Assembly (NCBI GenBank): GCA_029549705.1
Contig: JAKPIR010000119.1
Span: 1-34,275 of the forward strand
From: Pseudomonadota bacterium
GTDB taxonomy: Bacteria > Pseudomonadota > Gammaproteobacteria > Burkholderiales > Methylophilaceae
Direction: 5' to 3'
DNA length: 34,275 nucleotides
Shown: one piece after another, positions 1 to 8,300 of the stretch
How positions within the stretch are numbered: the first letter of the stretch is position 1
Layout: the number at the start of each line of letters is the position of its first letter
Notes under the pieces: model-generated
What the model saw: the letters and a program-made list of their open reading frames with translations, nothing else
What the model was told of the DNA's origin: nothing
The model's database searches: none
Position numbers and translations under genes: made by a program

Positions 1-30
1 AGGCTTCCAGAGCATTATTTTTTTCTCGGG
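1..30 (+). repeat. Partial copy of family A palindromic repeat (cut by window edge)
   Basis: The window opens inside a repeat. The right arm AGGCTTCCAGAGCAT is followed by a T-tract and CTCGGG, matching the right half of the copies at 16251, 28460 and 33837. The left arm lies outside the window. In this orientation the T-tract would act as a terminator for a plus-strand gene to the left, not for the minus-strand hemY-like gene that ends at 62. Confidence 0.75.
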
Positions 31-61
31 GGGGATTAAACAAAAATCAGCTTATTTGAAC

Positions 62-484
62 TTAGTTAAACAGCGTACTTTGTTTATTTTTTTCAGCCGC
101 CAGTGCGGCAATCAGTCTTTCATGGTCAGCATTTTGAATCAAATCATGCGCGTGTTTGACTGCAATTTCAGCGCTCTCAAAATCACCCTCCGCTAGCGCG
201 TGCATGCCTTGCAAAAGGGCTGCATTGCTGGCCTCTAAGCGTTGTGCTTCTTGCTTACTGCGCCGAACTGCGGGAAAGCGCCGTAAAAAATGCAAAAACC
301 GTAAACAATAATGCATGGCCAAAAAGCCCAGCACCATTAATATCAGCAAAAAATTAAAAGAAAACTGTAAGCGGTAAGGCGGGCGCACAATCAGTACGTA
401 GCCTTCATTGTTGCTGGCAAACCACACCACGCATACCAGTAAGGTAAACATCAGTAGCCACCAAAAAATTTTGCGCCTAATCAT
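62..484 (-). CDS. hemY: Short HemY-like membrane protein (HemY N-terminal domain only)
   Basis: The 140-residue product has two membrane segments (about residues 5-24 and 41-63) flanking the GYVLI..PPYR motif typical of the HemY N-terminal domain, then a charged helical stretch with one TPR-like unit (LAEGDFESAEIAVKHA). HemY is an inner-membrane TPR protein traditionally linked to heme biosynthesis clusters; its biochemical role is unsettled. Family members are usually close to 400 residues, so the C-terminal TPR array is missing. The stop codon lies about 30 bp from a family A repeat. The gene overlaps hemX by 8 bp and is last in the hemC-hemD-hemX run. It is either a naturally short variant or a 3'-truncated gene; the sequence alone does not decide. 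Confidence 0.75.
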   Translation of the reverse strand: MIRRKIFWWLLMFTLLVCVVWFASNNEGYVLIVRPPYRLQFSFNFLLILMVLGFLAMHYCLRFLHFLRRFPAVRRSKQEAQRLEASNAALLQGMHALAEGDFESAEIAVKHAHDLIQNADHERLIAALAAEKNKQSTLFN

Positions 485-1517
485 GGTCTTCTAGCGTTTG
501 TTTATAACGATTGACCGCGGCGAGGCTCTCATTCAATTGCGGTAATTCTATGTTAATGTCGCTGTTAGAGAGCTCTTTAAGTTTCGCAATAGCTTGTCTG
601 GTTTTTGGGTGTTTGCCGTCGTAATAAAGATTCAGCCAGTCTACCACGGCGGTTAAATCGGCTTTGTATGTGGCTTCGTCGCGCTGTAGCAAGGCGATGC
701 GCGCCGTTAGCAGCCGCAATTTGATGTTTTCACGCAAATAGCGGGCATTATCCGCCGGCAGTAAAGGCGGCTCAGGTTTATCAATGCGCTCAACGGTGAC
801 AAGGTTTTTAATATCGCGCCAAATGGGCAGCACCACTTTTTCAACGGCATTCAGGTCCGTGGGCTGGGGCGCTTCAAGTTCGGCAAGGCTTGCGTTGAGG
901 GTAGGCTGGCGTTCGCTGATTAACGGCAGTATAGCACTTAGCTGGCTTAAGCCCTCCAATTGCAAACTGATATTGCTCACGTCCACTTGTGGCAATTTTC
1001 GCAGATTTTCAATTTCAAGCGCCAGTGTTTGACGTAATTGTGAAGCGCGCGGCAAGGCGAGCGGCTGCAAACGTTTATCGGCGGCTTCAAGTGCCAAAAG
1101 CGCGGCTTTAATATTGCCTGCCAGTTGTAATTGTTGGTTGGCCATCGTGAGCAACTGTTCCACTTCGGCCACAGCGGAGGCCTCACGATTTTCTGCCAGT
1201 TGGTTGTAGAGGGTTTGCAACACCTCTTGCTGATCACGCGATTCAGCGATTTTTTCCTCCAGCAAAACCGTGCGGGCATTGGCTTGAGTACTGCGCTCTT
1301 CGGCCTGTTTGGCTAATGCCAGACTTTGCTGGTTAAGTGCTTGGTAATCTTCTAGTCGCTGGCTTAAAGTCTTTTCTACGGCACTGAATTTTTGTTGCGT
1401 GGCAATCCACTGCCAGCCGAGCGTCAGCAAGGCGATAATGACCAAAATGAGCGCAGTGTTGGATAACAACGACGGCCGACGTCTATCTGCTAGATTGTCT
1501 TGATGTTCATTTACCAT
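477..1517 (-). CDS. hemX: HemX-like membrane-anchored coiled-coil protein
   Basis: The 346-residue product has a short basic cytoplasmic N-terminus, one membrane helix (about residues 19-39) and a long coiled coil rich in Gln, Glu and Leu (about 45-130), then a helical C-terminal domain (LLPADNARYLRENIKLRLL, WLNLYYD). This is the architecture of the HemX family encoded between hemD and hemY in many proteobacteria. It is often labelled uroporphyrinogen-III C-methyltransferase, but no methyltransferase motif is visible and that label is not supported here. It starts inside the end of hemD (11-bp overlap) and overlaps hemY by 8 bp, implying translational coupling. A role in organising the tetrapyrrole pathway at the membrane is inference. 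Confidence 0.85.
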   Translation of the reverse strand: MVNEHQDNLADRRRPSLLSNTALILVIIALLTLGWQWIATQQKFSAVEKTLSQRLEDYQALNQQSLALAKQAEERSTQANARTVLLEEKIAESRDQQEVLQTLYNQLAENREASAVAEVEQLLTMANQQLQLAGNIKAALLALEAADKRLQPLALPRASQLRQTLALEIENLRKLPQVDVSNISLQLEGLSQLSAILPLISERQPTLNASLAELEAPQPTDLNAVEKVVLPIWRDIKNLVTVERIDKPEPPLLPADNARYLRENIKLRLLTARIALLQRDEATYKADLTAVVDWLNLYYDGKHPKTRQAIAKLKELSNSDINIELPQLNESLAAVNRYKQTLEDHD

Positions 1518-2283
1518 GAGGTTTCACCAACTGCACCAATTGTTGAATAATCGCATCGTCCCCTGGCGCATTTGCAACCAGCACTTTTAAACCAAATTGT
1601 AGCGGCAACTCGGCTATTCTAGCGTGATTCACACAAAGGGTCACGTGACGTAGCCACTCTGATTTGCCAGCTAAATCAAGCAGGTTGCGCATTGCTTCAC
1701 TGCTGGTGACCACCATGGCATCTAGCTTTTGGTGTTGCCATAAGTGATGGAGCAAATCGGCATTGCTTTGTGGATTAACCCGACGGTAGCTTTCAGCAAA
1801 AATAACATGGCCACCACGTGCTTTAAGGGTATCTGCCAACAGTTCTCGTCCACCAACACCTCTAAAAATAAGCACGGTTTGGTTAGCCACATCATGCATT
1901 TCACCAAGAGCGAGCAAAGTTTCACTATCAAAACGCGTATGCGGCGTCAGTACCTGATGTACACCAAAGCGTGCCAGCTCTTTGGCCGTTTGATGGCCAA
2001 TGGCCGCAAACTTAACACCTTCTGGCACATTGCCATATTTGGCGAGTACGCGGTGCATGGCGCTATCTACCGCGTTGGTACTAATAAAAATTGCCCAGTC
2101 AGCATGTTCAAGCGCTGTAATGGCCTGATCAAAAGCGCGATAATCATCCAAAGGCGAAATGGCAAGCAATGGAAAAGCGGTTGCAAACCCGCCATGGTGT
2201 CGTATCGCTTCACAGAGGCTCTCAGCTTGACCAAGCGGTCTGGTAACCACCACATGTAAGCCAGCTAATGCCAGAGTTGTCAT
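1507..2283 (-). CDS. hemD: Uroporphyrinogen-III synthase
   Basis: HemD cyclises hydroxymethylbilane to uroporphyrinogen III, inverting ring D. The 258-residue protein shows the two-lobed pattern of the family: an N-terminal VVVTRPLGQAESLCEAI segment, IFISTNAVDSAMHRV, AIGHQTAKELARFGV near the hinge, and VVTSSEAMRNLLDLAG in the second lobe. HemD sequences diverge strongly, so position directly after hemC (21-bp gap) is important support. It overlaps hemX by 11 bp. HemC and HemD act consecutively, and their cotranscription helps stop the unstable bilane from cyclising spontaneously. Length is typical. Confidence 0.93.
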   Translation of the reverse strand: MTTLALAGLHVVVTRPLGQAESLCEAIRHHGGFATAFPLLAISPLDDYRAFDQAITALEHADWAIFISTNAVDSAMHRVLAKYGNVPEGVKFAAIGHQTAKELARFGVHQVLTPHTRFDSETLLALGEMHDVANQTVLIFRGVGGRELLADTLKARGGHVIFAESYRRVNPQSNADLLHHLWQHQKLDAMVVTSSEAMRNLLDLAGKSEWLRHVTLCVNHARIAELPLQFGLKVLVANAPGDDAIIQQLVQLVKPHGK

Positions 2284-2304
2284 TTTTATAGAAAATAGAT
2301 TTGG

Positions 2305-3255
2305 TTACTTGTGGCCATCTAATGCGGCTAGAATTTCACCCGCGCCACTGGCTAACAGCTGATTCGCTAATTGCTGGCCTAACGCCTCAGCCTGACTTCG
2401 ATGACCCGCTGCTTTTTCAATCAACATTTGTTTGCCATCCACACTGGCTACAAAGCCCGTGATTTCAATTGTATCTGCATGACAAGTGGCATAAGCACCA
2501 AGCGGAACAGTACAACTGCCTGCCAAAGCGCGGCTCATCGCACGTTCTGCTTTAACACATACTTCTGTATCCGCATGATTGAGTGGTGCAAGGATAGCTA
2601 ATAAATCCATTCTGGCCGCGTTAATTTCAATGCCCAAAGCTCCTTGACCAACCGCAGGAATGCTGAGTTCAGGTGGAATCACACTACGAATGCGTGCCTG
2701 TAAGCCCAAACGAATAAGCCCGGCGGCAGCTAAAATAATGGCCGCATATTGGCCTTCATCGAGCTTACGCAAACGCGTTTGCAAATTGCCGCGTAGCGAC
2801 TCAATTTTTAAGTCTGGAAAGCGCGCCTGCAGCTGGCTTTGCCTGCGCAAGCTCGAGGTGCCCACGATGCTGCCCGCCGGCAATGCTTCAAGGCTGGAAA
2901 AATCATTTGATACAAACGCATCACGCGGGTCTTCACGCTCACCAGTGGCTGCCATCAAAAAGCCTTCAGGCAGATTCATCGGAACATCTTTCATGCTATG
3001 CACAGCTAAATCTGCACGCCCGTCTGCAAGCGCGGTCTCTAATTCTTTTACAAAAAGACCTTTCCCCCCCACGCGAGCAAGTGGCGTATCTAAAATTTGA
3101 TCGCCCGTTGTGGTCATGCCTAAAATTTCAACAACGGTTTCGGGGTATAGTGCCTGTAAGCGGCTTTGAATATGCAGTGCCTGCCACATGGCAAGCGGAC
3201 TTTCACGTGAGGCAATCACGAGTTTGCCGAGTGGTCGGTTGGTTTTAGTCGTCAT
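2305..3255 (-). CDS. hemC: Porphobilinogen deaminase (hydroxymethylbilane synthase)
   Basis: HemC condenses four porphobilinogen units into hydroxymethylbilane using a covalently bound dipyrromethane cofactor. The 316-residue protein has the N-terminal [13 protein letters not shown], the active-site region [19 protein letters not shown] and [14 protein letters not shown] for the anionic substrate, and the cofactor-binding cysteine in [15 protein letters not shown]. All key residues are present and the length is normal. It is the first heme gene after algR, separated by 53 bp that carry a possible promoter of its own, so heme synthesis need not depend on the two-component promoter. hemD follows after 21 bp. 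Confidence 0.98.
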   Translation of the reverse strand: MTTKTNRPLGKLVIASRESPLAMWQALHIQSRLQALYPETVVEILGMTTTGDQILDTPLARVGGKGLFVKELETALADGRADLAVHSMKDVPMNLPEGFLMAATGEREDPRDAFVSNDFSSLEALPAGSIVGTSSLRRQSQLQARFPDLKIESLRGNLQTRLRKLDEGQYAAIILAAAGLIRLGLQARIRSVIPPELSIPAVGQGALGIEINAARMDLLAILAPLNHADTEVCVKAERAMSRALAGSCTVPLGAYATCHADTIEITGFVASVDGKQMLIEKAAGHRSQAEALGQQLANQLLASGAGEILAALDGHK

Positions 3256-3286
3256 GAAGAAAAGTTTTTATTAGCGATAATGCGGC

Positions 3287-3292
3287 ATTTTA
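3287..3292 (-). promoter_or_regulatory. Candidate -10 element of hemC promoter
   Basis: On the minus strand the 53-bp algR-hemC gap contains TGCTAAAAT, an extended -10 type sequence (TGn-TAAAAT), about 32 bp before the hemC start. The nearest TTGACG lies only 14 bp upstream, too close for a standard -35, so this is tentative. Confidence 0.4.
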
Positions 3293-3308
3293 GCACAACC
3301 CTCAGTCG

Positions 3309-4067
3309 TCAATTGGTACGAATAAGGTGTTGTTGGCGACGGCTTACCGTTACCGTATCTGGAATGTTTTTGAGTAGCGCAACCCATTGTTTTTCGCTAC
3401 TGAGAAGGCCCTCTGCATCGTGGCTTACATGGCGTTTTTCATAGCCTAAAATAAAAGCCTGAGCGACCAAGCAATTTCGATGTAATCGAATAAAAATTTT
3501 ACCGAACTCTTGTTCCAGATGATTGAGGGACTCTTCAAGCAAGTATTCTTTTTCGGCAGTTCTGACGGTGATGTATTTTAATTCAGCACGAAAATAAATA
3601 ACTTCAGTCACAGGAATAAGTAAAATACGCCCGCGTTCGCTGATGCTTAAATGGGTTCTTTGCGGGCTTAGAGGCGCCAATGCCTCAAGCTGTTGAGGCA
3701 TTAATGCCCGTGCTTTTTGAATGGCGCTTTGCAGGCGCTCAAGGCGTATGGGTTTTAGCAAATAATCGACCGCATTGAGGTCGAAAGCCTGCAAAGCATA
3801 AGCATCATAAGCGGTTGTAAAAATGACTGCTGGCGGCTTGGCCAGTTTTTGAAGATGCTGTGCGGTTTCGATGCCATCCATGATGGGCATCCGAATATCT
3901 AATAGCACAATATCGGGTAAATTTTCATTGGCAAAATTCAGTGCTTCCTGACCATTTTTAGCGTCTGCGACAATATTGATTTCATGGATGTCACTAAGCA
4001 GTTCCCGCAGGCGCTTTCGGGCTGGTGCTTCATCATCGACTATTAACAGTTTTATCATCGCAGTCAT
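3309..4067 (-). CDS. algR: LytTR-family response regulator (AlgR-like)
   Basis: The 252-residue protein has an N-terminal receiver domain (LLIVDDEAPARKRL; phosphoacceptor Asp57 in LLDIRMPIMDG; Lys105 in DYLLKPIRLERL) and a C-terminal LytTR DNA-binding domain (about 145-245) with ITVRTAEKEYLLEESLNHLE and FIRLHRNCLVA. In Pseudomonas, AlgR of identical architecture and position (argH // fimS-algR-hemC) regulates type IV pilus genes and alginate; targets here are unknown. It overlaps the kinase gene by 4 bp, so the pair is translationally coupled. Length is close to the roughly 248 residues of Pseudomonas AlgR. The internal Met4 is an equally plausible start. Confidence 0.9.
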   Translation of the reverse strand: MTAMIKLLIVDDEAPARKRLRELLSDIHEINIVADAKNGQEALNFANENLPDIVLLDIRMPIMDGIETAQHLQKLAKPPAVIFTTAYDAYALQAFDLNAVDYLLKPIRLERLQSAIQKARALMPQQLEALAPLSPQRTHLSISERGRILLIPVTEVIYFRAELKYITVRTAEKEYLLEESLNHLEQEFGKIFIRLHRNCLVAQAFILGYEKRHVSHDAEGLLSSEKQWVALLKNIPDTVTVSRRQQHLIRTN

Positions 4068-5056
4068 ACCTCTTTGTACGGCAATGTAATATGTACATGA
4101 TATTCTCCATTGGATTGCGCACTCTTCAATGAGGCTTCCAAGTCAAAATGCAACGTCAGACGCTCTTTAATGTTTTTTAATGCCATTTTATTGCCAATGT
4201 GGCGCAAGCTGGTTTCATTATAGGGGTTGCTCAATACTAAATGAATCTCTTTGCGGCTTGTGTAAATTTGAATGGTGATAGTGCCACCTTTTTCTAGCGG
4301 TTCTATGCCATGGTAAACCGCATTCTCTATCAGCGGCTGCAATATTAAAGGTGGAATCATGGCATCTGGCGGCATATTGTCAATTTTCCATTGCACATTA
4401 AGGCGCTCATCAAGACGCAATTTTTCCAGTGCTAAATATTGTCGGCATAGGGCTATTTCTTGGCCCAATGGCACGAGGTCGCGGTTATCTGCCATTAACA
4501 CGCGAAACAAATCGGCCATATCTTCCAGTGCAGTTTCAGCTTGTTTGGGCTGCGTACGAATCAGCGACAACACCGCGTTGATACAATTAAATAAAAAATG
4601 CGGTCTGATGCGCGCTTGCAAGGCTTGTAATCTTGCCTCTATGACCGCGGGTGAATAAGCATGCTGATGCAGATAAAAATAGTAAAGACAAATTGCTGTG
4701 ATGATAGAAGCAAAAAACAGCAACCTTAGCCGAGAGGGTAAGTTAGTATAAATCAGCAGATGTGAAATCAAATCATAAAAGCCGCTACACACAAGTAAAA
4801 CGATGAGAAAAATGCCTAACATGCCTTGCCAATAGCGCAATTTGGCGAGTAACGAATAGCTACCATACAGAATTAAAAGGCAAAGTAGCAATAATGGCTG
4901 TGCGACGGATGAAATCGTCGTGATAACGACGTAAAAACCTTGAAAATGGTCGCTTTGAACGATTGCTGTCAGTGTTATTACCGCATTGACGATGATGAGT
5001 ATCCGTAAATTAACGCCTAAATTGTGTAAATTTGGCAGACGGCTGGATTTTCTCAT
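4064..5056 (-). CDS. algZ: Membrane sensor histidine kinase, LytS/AlgZ type
   Basis: The 330-residue protein has about four hydrophobic helices in its first 130 residues, then a HisKA_7TM/LytS-type kinase module: RPHFLFNCINAVLSLI with probable phosphoacceptor His153, a conserved PLILQPLIENAVYHGIE N-box, and a C-terminal NKMALKNIKERL segment. The canonical DxGxG of the ATP-binding region is replaced by SNPYNET, as in the AlgZ/FimS subgroup as I recall it. No extracytoplasmic sensor domain is visible, so the signal is probably sensed in or near the membrane. It is divergent from argH and overlaps algR by 4 bp. Symbol assigned from architecture and synteny. Confidence 0.88.
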   Translation of the reverse strand: MRKSSRLPNLHNLGVNLRILIIVNAVITLTAIVQSDHFQGFYVVITTISSVAQPLLLLCLLILYGSYSLLAKLRYWQGMLGIFLIVLLVCSGFYDLISHLLIYTNLPSRLRLLFFASIITAICLYYFYLHQHAYSPAVIEARLQALQARIRPHFLFNCINAVLSLIRTQPKQAETALEDMADLFRVLMADNRDLVPLGQEIALCRQYLALEKLRLDERLNVQWKIDNMPPDAMIPPLILQPLIENAVYHGIEPLEKGGTITIQIYTSRKEIHLVLSNPYNETSLRHIGNKMALKNIKERLTLHFDLEASLKSAQSNGEYHVHITLPYKEV

Positions 5057-5256
5057 AGCACAGAATATAAGCTGTATTGACGGTTCTTAATTCTAAGATG
5101 GGCGTGTAATTTTTTATTGGCGCTTTTTTTTAAACCTGCCAAACACATCGCCGAAATTGAATGGCAAATTTGCGATTTTAATAAGAGTGGCATCGAAGCT
5201 TTTACGTTTTGCATTATACTTATCATAATAGATTAATTCTAAACGAGAAAGTTAAA

Positions 5257-6687
5257 GTGACACAAAAGTTAAGCGCATTGAATAAAAAAGATACAAGCTG
5301 GTCGGGTCGTTTTAATGAGCCTGTGGCTGAATTGGTAAAAAAATACACAGCCTCCGTGGGCTTTGACTATCGACTGGCCATCTATGATATTCAGGGGTCG
5401 ATTGCCCATGCCCAAATGTTAAGTGAGCAGTGCATCATTTCACATGAAGATTGCACGGCAATTGAAGCAGGTTTGTTAGACATCAAAGAAGAAATCAATG
5501 CCGGTAAATTTGACTGGCAACTGAATTTAGAAGATGTGCATCTTAATATAGAAAAACGCCTGACGGATAAAATAGGCGACGCGGGTAAGCGCTTACACAC
5601 AGGCAGAAGCAGAAATGACCAAGTGGCAACCGATGTGCGTCTGTGGCTGCGGGATGTGACTTTGCAAGTCATCGAAGGCTTATCGCGCTTACAAGCAAGT
5701 TTATTAGATTTGGCAGAAGCGCACTTTGACACAGTCATGCCCGGGTTTACGCATTTGCAGGTAGCCCAGCCAATTACGTTCGGGCATCATCTAATGGCCT
5801 ATGTTGAAATGCTTAAACGTGATGTTGCACGTTTTCAGGACTGTTATAAGCGCATCAATCGTTTGCCTTTGGGCGCGGCAGCTTTGGCAGGGACAAGCTA
5901 TCCTATCAATCGAGAGCGTGTAGCAGAAAAATTGGGTTTTGATGGTGTTTGTGAAAACTCACTCGACGCAGTTTCCGACCGTGATTTTGCCATTGAATTT
6001 ACATTTGCCTCTTCAATGGTCATGATGCATTTATCTCGGTTCTCAGAAGAGCTAATATTATGGAGTTCGCCACGTTTTGCGTTTATCGACATTGCGGACA
6101 GGTTTTGCACGGGTTCATCAATCATGCCGCAAAAGAAGAACCCCGATGTGCCAGAGCTGGTTCGCGGTAAAACAGGCCGTGTTTACGGCCACTTAACCGC
6201 CTTGCTGACCTTGATGAAAGCCCAGCCCTTGGCCTACAACAAAGATAATCAAGAAGACAAAGAGCCTTTATTTGATACAGCAGATACTTTGTTAGTCACA
6301 CTTGAAATTTATGCTGACATGCTACGCCTTCCGGTGATTGAGAATGGTGTAGTTATCAAAGCTGGCTTTACGGTAAACAAAGAAAATATGCGCCAAGCTG
6401 CAAGCGAGGGCTTTGCAACAGCCACTGATTTAGCGGATTATCTCACCAAAAAAGGAATGCCTTTTAGAGATGCGCATGAAGCTGTTGCCTTGGCTGTGCG
6501 CTATGCGGTTGATCAGCGTTTGGAATTAAGCAACTTACCATTGGCAACCTTACAGCAGTTTGCACCAGAAATTGCTGAAGATGTCTTTTCGGTTTTGACG
6601 CTCGAAGGCTCACTGAATAGCCGCAATCATATTGGCGGCACCGCACCTTCCCAAGTGAAGGCGGCCATCGCTCGCGCAAGGAAGTAG
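5257..6687 (+). CDS. argH: Argininosuccinate lyase
   Basis: ArgH cleaves argininosuccinate to arginine and fumarate in the last arginine step. Family hallmarks include [37 protein letters not shown], and the signature [20 protein letters not shown] carrying the catalytic loop serine. The ORF track starts at a TTG (5209), but the reading KVTQKLSAL at 5257 is a GTG preceded by GAGAAAG at good distance; it gives 476 residues, closer to the usual length. The extra 16 residues from the TTG have no family counterpart. It is divergent from algZ, as in Pseudomonas. No partner arginine gene is adjacent. Confidence 0.95.
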   Translation: MTQKLSALNKKDTSWSGRFNEPVAELVKKYTASVGFDYRLAIYDIQGSIAHAQMLSEQCIISHEDCTAIEAGLLDIKEEINAGKFDWQLNLEDVHLNIEKRLTDKIGDAGKRLHTGRSRNDQVATDVRLWLRDVTLQVIEGLSRLQASLLDLAEAHFDTVMPGFTHLQVAQPITFGHHLMAYVEMLKRDVARFQDCYKRINRLPLGAAALAGTSYPINRERVAEKLGFDGVCENSLDAVSDRDFAIEFTFASSMVMMHLSRFSEELILWSSPRFAFIDIADRFCTGSSIMPQKKNPDVPELVRGKTGRVYGHLTALLTLMKAQPLAYNKDNQEDKEPLFDTADTLLVTLEIYADMLRLPVIENGVVIKAGFTVNKENMRQAASEGFATATDLADYLTKKGMPFRDAHEAVALAVRYAVDQRLELSNLPLATLQQFAPEIAEDVFSVLTLEGSLNSRNHIGGTAPSQVKAAIARARK

Positions 6688-6718
6688 ATCAAGCCCAAAC
6701 GGGTCATTGATAGTTTCA

Positions 6719-6748
6719 TTGTAAACAATACAATTAATCACATTATAA
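6719..6748 (+). promoter_or_regulatory. Candidate promoter of the FimV-like gene
   Basis: TTGTAA and TTATAA are separated by 18 bp in a very AT-rich stretch after argH. The -10 region also overlaps a second TATAGT. A plausible sigma-70 promoter, not proven. Confidence 0.35.
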
Positions 6749-6756
6749 ATATAGTC

Positions 6757-6784
6757 TTTGCTTGAGCTTTTGTTCTCGAGCAAA
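6757..6784 (+). other. Inverted repeat in leader of the FimV-like gene
   Basis: Arms TTTGCTTGAG and CTCGAGCAAA pair over 10 positions (one G-U) around an 8-nt loop. There is no following T-tract, so it is not a typical terminator for argH. It ends 25 bp before the next ATG and could be an mRNA leader hairpin or an operator. Confidence 0.4.
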
Positions 6785-6809
6785 AAGTTAAAGTGATTAA
6801 GCTGGTTTA

Positions 6810-8276
6810 ATGAAACTCAATACCCATTTACTTCGTATCAATATTATTATTTTTTTAGCTAGCCTAGTATTTTCAATCTATGCTTCCGCTGAAGAATTTT
6901 TGTATGAAGATGGCTACTCAAACACCACAGAATATACCCCTGAAAGTACTTCTACACCTTGGTCATTGTTAGCGGGTGAGAGTTTAAGCGACCTTGCACG
7001 ACTACTTTACCCAAACAGTAAACAGATGCAACAGAGATTTATTGCAAAGTCTCTAGAATTAAGTCGTCACATTCAGCCAGATTTAAATCCATCGGAACGC
7101 GCGCATCAGCTGACGGTCATTATTATTCCTAATATTAAATTTTTAGGAACAGGCAGTACGAAATCCAAAGGCAATCGTTCTAATCTAGTTGCTAAGCAGT
7201 CAAAGGATCACTTCAGCCAAGAGACGCTAGTGCCTAACGCAACGCAGCAAAAGGCTTTTGATTATTTACTGATTAGAAATACTTCTTTGAAAGAAGAGTT
7301 GATTAAGCTAAATGCTAAACTACTAACATTATTAGAGTCTTTCGCAAGTTTAAAGATAGAGCTAATGCGCCTATTAGCGCAAGTGGAAATTCAGTCAGCA
7401 CATGTATCTTCTTCAGCTTCTACAGGTGAATCATCGATTGAATCAGCGGCATGGGGTCATCCAGCAAGCCCGGTAATCAATGCTAGTCCTAAAGCCGCCA
7501 AGTACTTACTACAGCCAATTCTGACGGTACTTTTTGTCTTAAGCTTGTTCCTAGCGCTAGCATTTTTTAATCAGCAACAAAAAAATTTCTTAAATCCCCG
7601 CAATGTATATTTAAGAGCAAAGCGCAGTTATGGTAATATCAGAGGTGAGTTATTTAACGACAATAGTTTCTTAAAAACAAAACGATCGCCTACTATTTTT
7701 GCTTCGGATTTTCCACTGGAACCTGTGGCAAAGAGCGAGTATTCCGGCTCAATGATAGTGACGGATTTAAGTGACGTAGGTATACCGCATTTTGAAGATG
7801 ACGCTGCTCAAGCACTTGAGCAAGCAAAAATCTTTTTGGCGATACAACGTGAGGATGAGGCAATAAAATTGCTAAAAGCACAAATTTCAGCTGCGCCTAA
7901 GGCAACCTTACAGCATTGGCTTTTGCTCATGGATATTTATCGTAAAACCAATCAAAAAGCCGAATTTATGCAGTATGCAAAACTACTTCATGAAAATTTC
8001 AATGTTGTCATGCCTAGTTGGGACAGTACGACATTACCCTCAGCGATTAACAGTAGCTTAGAAGCTTTTACACACATTTCAGCAAAAATGACCCAATTGT
8101 GGGCGAATTGTGAGAAAGAAGCACAAAGAATATCCCAAACCAAAAGCTACCTAGACGAGTTACTGCTTGATAATAGAAATAATGAACGGTCTGGGTTCAG
8201 CTTTGAAGTTTTTAAAGAAATAATATTATTGAGAAACATGCTTGATGTAAGAGAGAAATTAGAGTTTGTTGATTAG
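6810..8276 (+). CDS. FimV-like inner-membrane protein with LysM-like and TPR-like regions
   Basis: The 488-residue protein has a signal peptide (about 1-27, ending YASA), a LysM-like region (about 51-110: WSLLAGESLSDLARLLYP ... VIIIPN), a predicted coiled coil (about 150-195), a membrane helix (about 232-254) and a cytoplasmic C-terminal half with a TPR-like pair (AKIFLAIQREDEAIKLLKAQI, WLLLMDIYRKTNQKAEFMQYAK). This order matches FimV/TspA-type proteins, which bind peptidoglycan and organise polar type IV pilus or secretion machinery. It is much shorter than classical FimV. The neighbouring AlgZ/AlgR-like pair makes a pilus or surface link attractive, but no pilus genes are in the window. No gene symbol given because orthology is uncertain. 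Confidence 0.6.
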   Translation: MKLNTHLLRINIIIFLASLVFSIYASAEEFLYEDGYSNTTEYTPESTSTPWSLLAGESLSDLARLLYPNSKQMQQRFIAKSLELSRHIQPDLNPSERAHQLTVIIIPNIKFLGTGSTKSKGNRSNLVAKQSKDHFSQETLVPNATQQKAFDYLLIRNTSLKEELIKLNAKLLTLLESFASLKIELMRLLAQVEIQSAHVSSSASTGESSIESAAWGHPASPVINASPKAAKYLLQPILTVLFVLSLFLALAFFNQQQKNFLNPRNVYLRAKRSYGNIRGELFNDNSFLKTKRSPTIFASDFPLEPVAKSEYSGSMIVTDLSDVGIPHFEDDAAQALEQAKIFLAIQREDEAIKLLKAQISAAPKATLQHWLLLMDIYRKTNQKAEFMQYAKLLHENFNVVMPSWDSTTLPSAINSSLEAFTHISAKMTQLWANCEKEAQRISQTKSYLDELLLDNRNNERSGFSFEVFKEIILLRNMLDVREKLEFVD

Positions 8277-8300
8277 GGCGTACCAAAAAACGAACGAACT

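Noticed and set aside
938-950. AGCACTTAGC in hemX resembling the family B core in reverse
   Set aside because: Only ten bases match, the second arm is missing, and the stretch is coding.
2660-3248. Long plus-strand ORFs (146 and 121 codons) antisense to hemC
   Set aside because: They mirror a strongly conserved coding gene and show no recognisable domain.
5209-5256. TTG-initiated extension of argH
   Set aside because: It overlaps the likely promoter region and the GTG at 5257 has a better ribosome binding site and family length.
8276-8300. Possible AlgR-type box (GTTCGTTCG on the minus strand) after the FimV-like gene
   Set aside because: It differs from the known CCGTTCGTC core and lies at a gene end between convergent genes, not in a promoter.
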